A stretch of 64,000 nt of DNA, from positions 1 through 64,000 of the forward strand of contig NZ_JAHVJA010000006.1 in assembly GCF_019801465.1 (NCBI RefSeq), in the 5' to 3' direction. A program made the position numbers and the translations under genes. Below, piece after piece: positions 54,021-62,685 of this stretch (its first letter is position 1; the number at the start of each line of letters is the position of its first letter). The notes under the pieces were generated by a model. That model saw only the letters and a program-made list of their open reading frames with translations. It did no database searches and was not told the origin of the DNA. Source of the stretch: Leisingera daeponensis. GTDB taxonomy: Bacteria > Pseudomonadota > Alphaproteobacteria > Rhodobacterales > Rhodobacteraceae.

Positions 54021-55214
54021 TCAGCCCCAGTTTCCGTCGCGCAATTCCTTGCACATCTCCTTGGCCGCCTCAGCCATGTCCGGGTTCGGATGGCCGCCCA
54101 GCGAATCCAGAGATTTTTCCATCCAGCGCATCACAGAAGGCGAGTCGCTGCCGCAACGGGCAATCGGCGGAAAGGCGCAGTTTAGCAGGTGCCTGGCGGT
54201 GACCGGTGGAACGCTGACATTCGGATAGGCCGGCTCGCGGGTCCTGCTGGTCTCATCTGCTGGCATGTTCTCCCACAGCAGTCGCTCCAGCCGCCCCATC
54301 ACCTCCACAGCCGTGCCGGGATCGTTGACGCCGGGTGACAGCGCCCGCTGCGCGGTCTCCGCCAGCAAGGTCAGGCCGAACGAGGGGTCCTGGTCAAAAC
54401 TGCGTACATCACCGATGTCGATTGCGGCAGAGGCCGCCTTGCAGAAATCGTTGTCCCCGGCCGTGGCCCAGGCCACCGGCTGGCCTCGCAGAATGTACTC
54501 TCCCGGCGCGCGCGCCAAGGTGATCTGCGTGCCGGCTTCATCCGCGAGCTCGTTCAACCGCGACAGCCCGGCATAACGCACAAAGCCGCTCTTGGCGGCT
54601 GGAATATCCACGGCATCTGAGGGTTTGTTGCCTTTACGGGCGCACAGCCCCCCGAGACAGGGCTTGTCCAAGCGGGCGCGCAGGCTGGCGCGCGTGCGGC
54701 CTTCGATCAGCCGCAAGGTGTGGTCCATGCTGCCCAGGCCCGACAGGTGGTCGATCCAGCGCAGTATGGCGCCGACAATCAGCACCACCACGATGACGGT
54801 CAGACCGAAAACGACAAAGGCGCCCTCAGGCGTGAAATAGCCCGCGCGGAACAGGATCACCCCGCTGAGCGAATAGATGAAGCCGCTGACAAATGTCGCC
54901 AGTACCCGGTGCGTGACAGTGTCTTCCAGCAGCAGCCGGTAGACCCGAGGCGTCGCCATAGAAGCGGCAGTACGGTAAGCGCTGACCATGACATTCAGCG
55001 AGAAGGTAGTGACCGCCAGCATTCCTGAGGCCAGGATTGTCAGCACCGGGAGCACCGCCTCGCGTCCGAATTCCTTGCTCAGGTTATCCGGCAGCCAAGG
55101 TTTTGCCAGCGGTGCCAGCAGCAGCGCCAGGACGGAGAAAAGGGAAATCAGAACAACCCTGAACCAGAGCTGACGGGCGATCCGGCCCAGATGCAGCAAA
55201 ATCTTTTCGATCAT
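54021..55214 (-). CDS. DUF2254 membrane protein
   Basis: The 397-residue protein has four N-terminal membrane helices (VVLISLFSVLALLLAPL, LTILASGMLAVTTFSLNVMV, VLATFVSGFIYSLSGVILF, VVFGLTVIVVVLIVGAIL) and a soluble C-terminal half with VRYAGLSRLNELADEAGTQ and ALSPGVNDPGTAVEVMGRL, the signature of DUF2254. Function is unknown in the family. Its start overlaps the stop of the cyclotransferase-like gene by four bases, so the two are translated together. Confidence 0.87.
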   Translation of the reverse strand: MIEKILLHLGRIARQLWFRVVLISLFSVLALLLAPLAKPWLPDNLSKEFGREAVLPVLTILASGMLAVTTFSLNVMVSAYRTAASMATPRVYRLLLEDTVTHRVLATFVSGFIYSLSGVILFRAGYFTPEGAFVVFGLTVIVVVLIVGAILRWIDHLSGLGSMDHTLRLIEGRTRASLRARLDKPCLGGLCARKGNKPSDAVDIPAAKSGFVRYAGLSRLNELADEAGTQITLARAPGEYILRGQPVAWATAGDNDFCKAASAAIDIGDVRSFDQDPSFGLTLLAETAQRALSPGVNDPGTAVEVMGRLERLLWENMPADETSRTREPAYPNVSVPPVTARHLLNCAFPPIARCGSDSPSVMRWMEKSLDSLGGHPNPDMAEAAKEMCKELRDGNWG

Positions 55215-55783
55215 GCCCTGCAGACTATGCGGCGGGCACCGGTGCTGTCGATCAAATCGTCAAAGATTCTGCGCTCGGCTGCGGTAATGACCTGATGGCG
55301 CGGATACCGCGGCGCTTCGCGGTCATCCAGAATTGGCGCGTCCCAGCCATCAGTGGTTCCCACAAACCCGTTCAGGCCCTCTTCACCGAACTCCCGAAGG
55401 TAGCCTTGCAGCACCACATCCAGATAGCTGAGCAAGATCGGGTGCCGCTCGGTGACACCGTTCTGTTTTCCAGCGGCAACCGCGTAGACGGAAATTTCAG
55501 GTTTGCCGGGCAGGCCGTGCGCCACCTTCCCGGAAGCCGGCAGCCGCTCATAGGCAAATTCCCGTTCGTCCAGAGCCGCCCAGTCACCGCCGGGCACCTC
55601 GGCAATCAACCCGTCAATCTCACTGTCTTCACAGGGCACTGCGGTCAGAAAGGCCACTTCGCGCAGTCCGGTATGAACCCAGGCGCGGCGCCAGCCGCGC
55701 AGCCGCGCACGCGCCGCGCCGCCATAGCGGTGGGTGGAAGTGTTCACGAGGCTTCCGTAGCCAAAGAAGTAAGGAGCTGTCAT
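55211..55783 (-). CDS. Gamma-glutamylcyclotransferase-like protein
   Basis: The product of 190 residues begins MTAPYFFGYGSLVNTSTHRYGG; the YGSL motif forms the substrate loop of the GGCT fold. The presumed catalytic glutamate would be in LDEREFAYERL. Members act on gamma-glutamyl peptides or glutathione; the substrate here is unknown. I chose ATG at 55783; one at 55810 would add nine residues without support. It is co-translated with the DUF2254 gene and divergent from the Rrf2 regulator. Confidence 0.8.
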   Translation of the reverse strand: MTAPYFFGYGSLVNTSTHRYGGAARARLRGWRRAWVHTGLREVAFLTAVPCEDSEIDGLIAEVPGGDWAALDEREFAYERLPASGKVAHGLPGKPEISVYAVAAGKQNGVTERHPILLSYLDVVLQGYLREFGEEGLNGFVGTTDGWDAPILDDREAPRYPRHQVITAAERRIFDDLIDSTGARRIVCRA

Positions 55784-55813
55784 ACCTGCGCCTTTCTGCC
55801 GCATTTCCACTTA

Positions 55814-55827
55814 TTGATGTATGTCAA
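55814..55827. promoter_or_regulatory. FNR/CRP-type box between the cyclotransferase-like and Rrf2 genes
   Basis: TTGAT-GTAT-GTCAA differs by one base from the symmetric FNR consensus TTGAT-N4-ATCAA. Its centre lies 64 bases before the Rrf2 start, compatible with a class II activator position (-41.5) if transcription starts near 55862. In Rhodobacterales such boxes bind FnrL or Dnr-type regulators under low oxygen or nitric oxide. It could also act on the divergent gene. Confidence 0.55.
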
Positions 55828-55884
55828 ACCGCTTTTTGGCGGCTTGTGCAATAAGCGATGCAGTATAGCTGCGGGAGCTAACCC

Positions 55885-56334
55885 ATGCGCATTACAAAAA
55901 GAACTAACATTGCCGTGCGGCTGCTGATGTATTGTGCTGCGCATGCGGACCGCCTTGTGACCAAGGCCGAGATTGCAGAGTGCTGCAACATCTCGGAGAA
56001 CCATCTGGCGCAGGTGATCAACCAACTGAGCCAGCTGGGCTATCTCGCCACTCAGCGCGGCCGCAACGGTGGCATGAGCCTAGCCAAGCGTGCGACGGAA
56101 ATTCGGATCGGCGACGTGTTCCGCGATGTCGAGGGCAACCTTCCGATGGTCGAATGTTTTGCGGATGCGGACAACACTTGCCCGCTGACAGATGCTTGCC
56201 GCCTCAAAGTGGCTCTGGCGGATGCTGCAAAAGCTTTCTATGCCTCGTTGGACGACATCTCACTGGACACCCTGGTCTGCGATAACCACGACCTTATGCG
56301 TCTCTTGCAGCCGGTCTCCTGCGGCACGCGTTAA
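55885..56334 (+). CDS. Rrf2-family iron-sulfur transcriptional regulator (NsrR-like)
   Basis: A 149-residue protein with an Rrf2 winged helix (MRITKRTNIAVRLLMYCAAH, then KAEIAECCNISENHLAQVINQLSQLGYLATQRGRNGGMSLA in part) and three cysteines CFADADNTCPLTDAC (about residues 91-105), the spacing used to ligate an Fe-S cluster in NsrR/IscR. NsrR senses nitric oxide and IscR senses Fe-S status; the RGRNGGMSLA wing and ISENHLAQVIN helix look NsrR-like. An FNR-type box lies in its promoter region. Confidence 0.88.
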   Translation: MRITKRTNIAVRLLMYCAAHADRLVTKAEIAECCNISENHLAQVINQLSQLGYLATQRGRNGGMSLAKRATEIRIGDVFRDVEGNLPMVECFADADNTCPLTDACRLKVALADAAKAFYASLDDISLDTLVCDNHDLMRLLQPVSCGTR

Positions 56335-56355
56335 GGCACGCCGCGGCATCTCCGC

Positions 56356-58881
56356 TTACTCGCGCGCGCGCAGGATGCGGGCAGGTTTGGCGGCCAGCGG
56401 CCGCAAGGCAAAGGCAAGACCCGCCAGCAGCGTCGTCAGCACCCCGCCGGAAATCACCATCACAGCATTCGGCCAGATCACCGCATAGCTGGTCTCGAAC
56501 ACATAGGCGTTGATCGCCCAGGCCCCGGCGATGCCTGCCGCGAGGGCCACCATCCCCGCTGCTGCCCCCAGCAGGGCGGAGCGCAGCGCAAAGCTTGCCA
56601 GGATCTGTTTGCGCGGCGCACCCAGAGTTTTCAGCAGTGCCGCTTCATAGCGCCGTGCAGGTTCTCCGGCGGCTGCAGTGCCCAGCAGCACCAGGAACCC
56701 GGTCAGCAACGTCGCCGCGGCGCCATAGGCGGTGGCCGCCGCCAGTTGTCGCAGGATGTCCGACACCCGGTCAATGGCGTCGCGCATGCGGATGGCAGTG
56801 ATATTCGGCATCTCCCGCGCCAGGTCGCGCAGGATCGCGGCCTCTGCCTGTTCCTCGGCATAGACGGTGGCGATGAAGCTGTGCGGCGCGCCGGCCAGCG
56901 CGGCCTCGTTCAGAACCATCACAAACCCCATGCCCGCGGTGGAGAAATCCACGTTGCGGAAGCTGGTGATGGTACCGGTGATGTCACGGCCCAGGATGTT
57001 CAGCGTCAGCGTGTCGCTCAGCTTGAGGCCGAGTTCCTCTGCCTCCTCGGCGGCAAAGCTGATCTGCGGGGCGCCTGAATAATCCTCCGGCCACCATTTT
57101 CCCGCCGTGACCTCCGTCGCCTCTGGCTGCGCAGCGGCGTAGGTGATGCCGCGGTCGCCGCGCACCACCCAATGATCGCCTGCGACCTCTGTCGCGGGCT
57201 GTCCGTTGATCCGGGTCAGCACCCCGCGCAGCATCGGCGCGTTCTCCACCCGGGTGACGGAGGGGTCGTTCTCCACCCGCTCCAGGAAGGCAGGCATCTG
57301 GCTGCGCTGGATGTCGACAAAGAAATAGCTCGGCGCCACATCCGGCAGGTTGCCCGCGATCGCCCGGCGCATGTTGCCGTCGATCTGGCCGATGGCGGCC
57401 AGCACCGTCAGGCCCAGACCCAGCGCCAGCACCGCAGGCACGGCGCCATCGCGGGCACTGCCAATGGACGACAGCGCCCACCGCAGGGCAGGGCGCCCGC
57501 GCGACGCCCGGGTGCCGCGCCGCGCCGCAAAACCGATCGCCAGCGCCGCCAGCAGCAGCACCATCAGCGCCCCCATCAGTCCGCCCGCGGTCCACAGCGT
57601 CAGCTGCGCCGAACCGCTGAACCACGCCGCCAGCCCCACCAGCGCCGCCAGCGCCACCCCGGTCGCCAGCAGATAACGCGGCGCGGGCAGCCTTGTGCGG
57701 CTGGCAAATGCATCCCGGAACAGCGAGGCCGCGCGGATCCGCTCCGCCCGCGCCAGCGGCCACAGGGCAAAGATGAAGGCAGTCAGCACGCCATAGACAG
57801 CGGCCTCCGCCAATGCCGAGGGGTAGAGCGAGAACACGGCCGGGAACGGCAGCTGCGCCGCAATCAACGGCCCCAGCAGCAGCGGCCCCAGTCCGCCCAG
57901 AACCAGCCCGATGCCCACGCCGATCAGCGTCAGCGCACCGATCTGCAGGAAGTAGGTCAGGAAAATCGTCTGCCGCTCCGCCCCCAGCGTCCGCAGGGTG
58001 GCGATGGTCGCGGTCTTGGTCGCCAGATAGGCGCGCACGGCGGCCGAGACGCCGACGCCGCCGACCGCCAGGCCGGACAGGCCCACCAGCACCAGGAAAC
58101 CGCCCAGCCGCTCAACAAAGGAGGTGATCCCCGGCGCGCCGTTCCTGGCATCGCGCCAGCGCATGCCGGTGGTCTCAAACAGCCCCTCGGCCTCTGCCTG
58201 CAGGGCATTCAGGTTGCTGCCCGCAGGCAGCTCCATCCGGTACTTGGTGTCAAACAGTGTGCCGGGCTCCAGCAGTCCGGACTCTCCCAGATCCGCCGTC
58301 CGCACCATGGTGCGCGGCCCCAGCTCAAAGCCGGAGGCCGCGGCATCCGGTTCCAGCGCGATCATCGCCGTCAGGCGGAAATCCTGGGTGCCCAGCCGGA
58401 AAACATCCCCCGGCTGCAATCCCAACCGGTCCGCCAGAACCCTGTCCATCACCCCGCCGGGTAAGCCCTCAGCGCCTGCCAGCGCCGTCTTCAGCGGCAT
58501 TTCCGGGCTCAGCTTCATCTCGCCTTTCAAGGGATACAGACCGTCCACCGCCTTCACCTGGGTCAGCCCGCGCTCCTCGCCAACCGTGGCCATGGACCGG
58601 AACTCGGCAATCCCGGAATACCGCAGCGCGGTCCGGTCCAGCCAGGCGCGCTCGTCCTCATTGGCAAACCGGTAGGTGAAATTCAGTTCGGCATCGCCGC
58701 CCAGGATCGTCGCGCCCTCTTGCGACAGCCCGGCCTCGATAGAGGCCCGGATGGAGCCAATGGCGGCAATCACTCCGACCCCCAGGGCAAGGCAGGCTAG
58801 AAAGATGCGGAATCCCTTCAGCCCGCCGCGCAGCTCCCGCAGGGCAAATCGCCAGGCGAGGCGGATATAGGCGGCATTCAT
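56356..58881 (-). CDS. ABC transporter permease (FtsX-like, YbbP type)
   Basis: An 841-residue permease with two FtsX domains: an N-terminal helix (FLACLALGVGVIAAIGSI), a large periplasmic region, a three-helix FtsX unit around residues 260-400, then a second helix pair and periplasmic region, and a final FtsX unit (about 725-835). The architecture matches the YbbP/LolC-like exporters that pair with YbbA. It overlaps its ATPase gene by four bases. The cognate esterase gene is divergent, the same set as ybbA-ybbP-tesA in enterobacteria. Substrate unknown. Confidence 0.9.
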   Translation of the reverse strand: MNAAYIRLAWRFALRELRGGLKGFRIFLACLALGVGVIAAIGSIRASIEAGLSQEGATILGGDAELNFTYRFANEDERAWLDRTALRYSGIAEFRSMATVGEERGLTQVKAVDGLYPLKGEMKLSPEMPLKTALAGAEGLPGGVMDRVLADRLGLQPGDVFRLGTQDFRLTAMIALEPDAAASGFELGPRTMVRTADLGESGLLEPGTLFDTKYRMELPAGSNLNALQAEAEGLFETTGMRWRDARNGAPGITSFVERLGGFLVLVGLSGLAVGGVGVSAAVRAYLATKTATIATLRTLGAERQTIFLTYFLQIGALTLIGVGIGLVLGGLGPLLLGPLIAAQLPFPAVFSLYPSALAEAAVYGVLTAFIFALWPLARAERIRAASLFRDAFASRTRLPAPRYLLATGVALAALVGLAAWFSGSAQLTLWTAGGLMGALMVLLLAALAIGFAARRGTRASRGRPALRWALSSIGSARDGAVPAVLALGLGLTVLAAIGQIDGNMRRAIAGNLPDVAPSYFFVDIQRSQMPAFLERVENDPSVTRVENAPMLRGVLTRINGQPATEVAGDHWVVRGDRGITYAAAQPEATEVTAGKWWPEDYSGAPQISFAAEEAEELGLKLSDTLTLNILGRDITGTITSFRNVDFSTAGMGFVMVLNEAALAGAPHSFIATVYAEEQAEAAILRDLAREMPNITAIRMRDAIDRVSDILRQLAAATAYGAAATLLTGFLVLLGTAAAGEPARRYEAALLKTLGAPRKQILASFALRSALLGAAAGMVALAAGIAGAWAINAYVFETSYAVIWPNAVMVISGGVLTTLLAGLAFALRPLAAKPARILRARE

Positions 58882-59582
58882 TCCGCGGCCTCGCGCGCCG
58901 CCGCGTCGTCCACGCGCCCGTCTCGCAGCCGCACCACCCGGTCGCAGCGCGCTGCCAGCTCCGGTGCATGGGTGACCATCACCAGCGTCGCGCCGTAGCG
59001 GTCGCGCAACCCGAACAAGAGGTCCATCACCGCGGCGCCATTGGCCTCATCCAGGTTGCCTGTGGGCTCATCCGCCAGCAGGATCGACGGCCGCGGCGCC
59101 AGGGCGCGCGCCAGCGCCACCCGTTGCTGTTCGCCGCCCGACATCTGCGCCGGGAAATGGCCCGCCCGGTGGCCCAGACCCACCGCTTCCAGCTCAGCCT
59201 GGGCGCGGGGGAAGGCATCCTTGACGCCCGCCAGCTCCAGAGGCGTCGCAACGTTTTCCAGCGCCGTCATGGTCGGGATCAGATGAAAACTTTGGAATAC
59301 TACGCCCATGTTATTGCGGCGGAACCGCGCCAGCGCGTCCTCGTCCATTGCGGTCAGATCCTGGCCCAGGGCGGTCACCGTGCCGCCGGTCGCCTGTTCC
59401 AGCCCGCCCATCAGCATCAAGAGCGACGATTTGCCGGACCCGGACGGTCCCACCAGCCCCAGTGTCTCCCCTTGTCGCACGTCCAGCGAGATGCCGTGCA
59501 AAATCTCCACCGGGCCGGTATTGCTATTCAGGGTCAAACTCGCATCTAAAAGATGCAGAACGGGGCTGTTTTGATTGGTCAT
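58878..59582 (-). CDS. ABC transporter ATP-binding protein (YbbA type)
   Basis: A 234-residue MacB/LolD-type ATPase: Walker [15 protein letters not shown] (about 42-55), Q-loop [17 protein letters not shown], signature [15 protein letters not shown], Walker [13 protein letters not shown] and switch VTHAPELA. I start at ATG 59582 ([15 protein letters not shown]), since the upstream extension lies in the divergent esterase gene and is not family-like. It energises the FtsX-like permease encoded downstream. Confidence 0.93.
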   Translation of the reverse strand: MTNQNSPVLHLLDASLTLNSNTGPVEILHGISLDVRQGETLGLVGPSGSGKSSLLMLMGGLEQATGGTVTALGQDLTAMDEDALARFRRNNMGVVFQSFHLIPTMTALENVATPLELAGVKDAFPRAQAELEAVGLGHRAGHFPAQMSGGEQQRVALARALAPRPSILLADEPTGNLDEANGAAVMDLLFGLRDRYGATLVMVTHAPELAARCDRVVRLRDGRVDDAAAREAAE

Positions 59583-59630
59583 TGGGCCTGCCTGTTGGAC
59601 GCACCTAACGGATATGGAGTGTTTGCAGTG

Positions 59631-60272
59631 ATGCGCAAGACATTGGCACTGCTGAGTTTGCTGCTTTCTACAACCCCCGGCTGGGCAGAGCCGCTGCGGA
59701 TCACCGTATTGGGCGACAGCTTGGTGCATGGTTACGGGCTGCCGCAGGGACAGGGCCTGGTGCCACAGTTGGAGCGCTGGCTGAATGAAAACGGTGCCGA
59801 GGTGGTGCTGCAAAACGCAGGTGTGTCAGGCGACACCACTGCTGGCGGTGCGGAGCGCGCCGAATGGACGCTGTCGGATAATCCGGACGGGCTGATCGTT
59901 CTGCTGGGCGGCAATGACATGCTGCGCGGGCTGGACCCGCAGGAAGCGCGCGCCAATCTGACCCGGATCCTGCAGACGGCACAGGCCAAGGGGATTGACG
60001 TTCTGCTGATCGGCATGAAGGCGCCGCGCAACTACGGCCCGGAATACAAGCAGGCCTTTGACGCGATCTATCCGGAGCTGGCGGTTGAATACGGCACGGT
60101 GCTGCACCCGGACGCCTTTGCCGGCATCGCGGCTGAGGCGGGCAACGACCCCGCAGCGGCGCAGGCGTTCATGCAGGATGATGGCATTCACCCCAACGCC
60201 CGCGGCGTTGCGCTCAATGTGGCTGCGATCGGCCCGGCTGCGCTGCAGCTGGTGGCGGCCATAGACGGCTGA
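59631..60272 (+). CDS. tesA: Periplasmic GDSL arylesterase / acyl-CoA thioesterase I-like (TesA)
   Basis: The 213-residue protein has a signal peptide (TLALLSLLLSTTPGWA) and SGNH-hydrolase blocks I (VLGDSLVHGYGL, catalytic Ser), II (NAGVSGDTTAGG), III (LLGGNDMLRG) and V (DGIHPNARG, Asp and His). This is the TesA/arylesterase layout. A GTG three bases upstream is an alternative start. It is divergent from the YbbA-type ATPase gene with only 48 bases between, conserved synteny with ybbAP-tesA. It ends at a terminator. Confidence 0.92.
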   Translation: MRKTLALLSLLLSTTPGWAEPLRITVLGDSLVHGYGLPQGQGLVPQLERWLNENGAEVVLQNAGVSGDTTAGGAERAEWTLSDNPDGLIVLLGGNDMLRGLDPQEARANLTRILQTAQAKGIDVLLIGMKAPRNYGPEYKQAFDAIYPELAVEYGTVLHPDAFAGIAAEAGNDPAAAQAFMQDDGIHPNARGVALNVAAIGPAALQLVAAIDG

Positions 60273-60299
60273 AAACAGCCCCGGCCGTCAGGGCTGTTT
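60273..60299. terminator. Bidirectional terminator between tesA and csp
   Basis: Perfect 9-bp stem AAACAGCCC / GGGCTGTTT with a 9-base loop, beginning right after the tesA stop. The minus strand continues TTTTC, so it also ends the cold-shock gene. Confidence 0.75.
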
Positions 60300-60324
60300 G
60301 AAAATTTCGGTACAGATCAGAGGG

Positions 60325-60534
60325 TCAGGAGACCAGCGCGATATCCACTGCGGATTCGCGGCCGTCGCGGCCTGCGCGCAGCTCATAGGTCACTTTCTGA
60401 TTGTCTGCCAGGCCGGTCAGCCCGGAACGCTCAACAGCGGAAATATGGACAAAAACATCCTTGCCGCCTTCTTCGGGTGCAATAAAGCCGTAGCCTTTGG
60501 TGGTGTTGAACCATTTGACGGTGCCAGTGGCCAT
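60325..60534 (-). CDS. Cold-shock domain protein (CspA family)
   Basis: A 69-residue single cold-shock domain with RNP1 KGYGFIAP and RNP2 VFVHISAV, beginning MATGTVKWFN. It binds single-stranded RNA/DNA and acts as an RNA chaperone. The ribosome-binding site is TTAGGAG. The interval upstream, 60535-60741, includes its leader and promoter and otherwise shows only a small GCGCA/TGCGC dyad near 60687-60703. Confidence 0.96.
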   Translation of the reverse strand: MATGTVKWFNTTKGYGFIAPEEGGKDVFVHISAVERSGLTGLADNQKVTYELRAGRDGRESAVDIALVS

Positions 60535-60741
60535 CGTCGTGTACTCCTAAGTCGTCTCAGTTCTCTGCCCGCTTATGCGGCAGTCCGGCAAGGTTTGCAG
60601 ATGATCATGACCGTGCCGTAATGGGTACAGTGATGGCATTCGCGTAACATCGCCGTGACAGAATTGGGTGCGAATCCCCTTCAGCGCAAGAAAAATGCGC
60701 CGTGACGCCGGGTTCTTGGGCAGATTCAGGCAATTGTGCGC

Positions 60742-61314
60742 CTAAAGGACCGTCACCACAGTGCCCAGCGGCACGCGCTCGTACAGGTCCACCACATGCT
60801 CGTTCATCATGCGGATGCAGCCGTTTGACACCGAATGGCCGATGGTCTGGGGCTGATTTGTGCCGTGAATGCGAAAATATGTGTCGACCCCGTTCTGGAA
60901 CAGATACAGCGCCCGCGCACCCAGCGGATTGTCCGGCCCGCCCGGCTGGATGTACTCGTTATCGATGAACTTGGCATAGGCCTTGGGGTCGCGCTCGATC
61001 ATCTCGTCGGTCGGGCGCCAGGTCGGCCATTCCTTCTTGCGTTCGATCACTGCCCTGCCGGTGAATTCAAGCCCCGCCTTGCCGACGCCAACGCCATATC
61101 GGATCGCCTTGCGCTTGTCGGTCACGAAGTAGAGGTAGTAGGAGCGCGGCAGCACCAGAATCTGCCCCGGAGCAAAGTCTTTCCGGATCCGCACCTCCTG
61201 CGGTGTCGGGTCGAAGGGAGCGGGCTCCTTTTTCCGGGCCAGTGCGGGTAAGGGAAGCAGCGCGGCCGCAGCAGCTGCGGTGCCCGTGGTCAGAATTTTC
61301 CGGCGTGAAAACAT
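60742..61314 (-). CDS. Tat-exported L,D-transpeptidase (YkuD family)
   Basis: The product of 190 residues has a twin-arginine signal (MFSRRKILTTG, then an alanine-rich core ending LPALA) and a YkuD domain with the catalytic motif YFRIHGTNQPQTIGHSVSNG-CIRM (His, Ser, Cys, Arg). Such enzymes form 3-3 peptidoglycan cross-links or attach proteins to the wall. ATG at 61314 follows GGAGG with a 7-base gap and is preferred to an ATG seven codons upstream. It is divergent from the trxC-like gene. Confidence 0.93.
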   Translation of the reverse strand: MFSRRKILTTGTAAAAAALLPLPALARKKEPAPFDPTPQEVRIRKDFAPGQILVLPRSYYLYFVTDKRKAIRYGVGVGKAGLEFTGRAVIERKKEWPTWRPTDEMIERDPKAYAKFIDNEYIQPGGPDNPLGARALYLFQNGVDTYFRIHGTNQPQTIGHSVSNGCIRMMNEHVVDLYERVPLGTVVTVL

Positions 61315-61459
61315 GGCCAAACCTCCGAACTTCAATTTTATCTCTCTTCATCTTCCGGACCCGGCCGCAGGCGGTCAACGGGTTTTGACCCAAGCAATGC
61401 AAACTGTTGCACAGCAGGCCGCGGCCGGTATACCGGGGCAAACAGCTACAGGAGCCGTC

Positions 61460-61885
61460 ATGGGCGCCAAGACACTCACCTGCCTGACCTGCGCCCAGCT
61501 CAACCGGGTGCCGGAAGAGAAGCTGGGCAGCGGGCCAAAATGCGGCAGCTGCGGCGCCGCGCTGATGCCGGGCCAGCCAGTAGATGTCGACCCGGCGACT
61601 TTGCAAAAGGCTGTGCAAAATGACGATGTTCTGCTGGTGGCGGATTTCTGGGCGCCCTGGTGCGGCCCCTGCCGGATGATGGCTCCGGAATATGCCAAGG
61701 CCGCCAAAGCGCTGGCAGGCAAGGCGCGGCTGGTCAAGCTCGATACCCAGGCCCACCCGTCCACAGGTGCCCGCTACCGGATCCGCGGCATCCCCGCTCT
61801 GGTCGCCTTCGAGCGCGGCAAGGAGAAAAAACGCCAGGCCGGGGCAATGCGGGCAGGGCAGATTGCCGCCTGGCTGCGGGGCTGA
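61460..61885 (+). CDS. trxC: Thioredoxin 2-like protein with N-terminal zinc finger
   Basis: A 141-residue protein with an N-terminal CxxC pair (CLTC and CGSC, residues about 8-34) for zinc binding and a thioredoxin domain with active site WAPWCGPCRM and cis-proline loop RIRGIPALVAF. The layout is that of TrxC, a cytoplasmic disulfide reductase often linked to oxidative stress. ATG at 61460 follows AGGAG. It is divergent from the L,D-transpeptidase gene. Confidence 0.93.
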   Translation: MGAKTLTCLTCAQLNRVPEEKLGSGPKCGSCGAALMPGQPVDVDPATLQKAVQNDDVLLVADFWAPWCGPCRMMAPEYAKAAKALAGKARLVKLDTQAHPSTGARYRIRGIPALVAFERGKEKKRQAGAMRAGQIAAWLRG

Positions 61886-61919
61886 TCCGGCGGCTGTTCT
61901 TTCCCTTGGGCCCTTCGTG

Positions 61920-62171
61920 TCAGAGCTGGTCCAATCCCCTGAGGTTTAGAACCTTGGGACCGCGGCCCCCTTCCGGGCCGGCGCTGTGTTCCCGGCGGTC
62001 ATTGTTGCTGCAGTGCCACAGCTGAAAGGCCAGCATGCCCAGCATCAGAACCACGGCTGCAACAGGGTAAAGCAGCACCACCAGCCACACGGGCCAGCCG
62101 CCGATCACGCTGGCTGCTATGGCCAGAACAAGGCCTCCGAATGCACCGAAAATTGCGCTGATCCAGGCCAT
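61920..62171 (-). CDS. Small two-helix membrane protein (83 aa)
   Basis: I do not recognise a named family. The product starts MAWISAIFGAFGGLVLAIAAS and has two membrane segments separated by VIGGWPVW, the second being LVVLLYPVAAVVLMLGMLAF. A polar tail with NNDRREHSAGPEGGRG follows. It resembles the next gene (62328-62549) in MAW start, G-G-x-P-x-W turn and YP motif, so the two are probably paralogues. Both read on the minus strand. Longer upstream frame sequence does not look protein-like. Confidence 0.65.
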   Translation of the reverse strand: MAWISAIFGAFGGLVLAIAASVIGGWPVWLVVLLYPVAAVVLMLGMLAFQLWHCSNNDRREHSAGPEGGRGPKVLNLRGLDQL

Positions 62172-62327
62172 ACAGCCCGTTCCCCCCTCAAGTCCCCTGC
62201 CAACGCAGGGTAGAGTGCGGTGCGCGAGCAGGCAACCGTGCATAAGAGATATGCGCGAGACCGGCCCGGTATCCGTTCTGCCGCAGGCGGTTCGCACGGC
62301 CTCCGCCCGGATGCGCTGCGAACGGGG

Positions 62328-62549
62328 TCAGGCGGCCGCCAGCCTGCCGCCCGGGGGACGACTGCCGCCGGGGCCGCCGGTCCATTCTCTGTGCCAGTAC
62401 ATCAGGACAACAGCCAGCAGCGCCACCGCGGCACCTGCTGCCGGATAGATCACCAGACAGGCCCACAGCGGCAGCCCGCCAATGGCATAGCCCGCCACGG
62501 CGGCGCACAGTCCCGTCACCATACCCAGAAGAATACCTGCCCAGGCCAT
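62328..62549 (-). CDS. Small two-helix membrane protein (73 aa), paralogue of the adjacent gene
   Basis: The 73-residue product begins MAWAGILLGMVTGLCAAVAG, turns at AIGGLPLWACL and continues VIYPAAGAAVALLAVVLMYW before a glycine/proline-rich basic tail. It shares the MAW...IGG-x-P-x-W...YP pattern with the product of 61920-62171, indicating tandem duplication. Function unknown. It lies 156 bases upstream of that gene on the same strand; the gap between them holds nothing I can name. Confidence 0.62.
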   Translation of the reverse strand: MAWAGILLGMVTGLCAAVAGYAIGGLPLWACLVIYPAAGAAVALLAVVLMYWHREWTGGPGGSRPPGGRLAAA

Positions 62550-62685
62550 GACACCTCCACATCTCCGCGCAGCCCGGACCCGAGTGTCCCGCTGCCTCTC
62601 TCCCATCATCCGGCCAACTGTGTTGTAAAAAGGTTAAGATTGCGGCGGCGGAGGCAAACCTGCGTAAATAACTGGCGAGCTGCGG

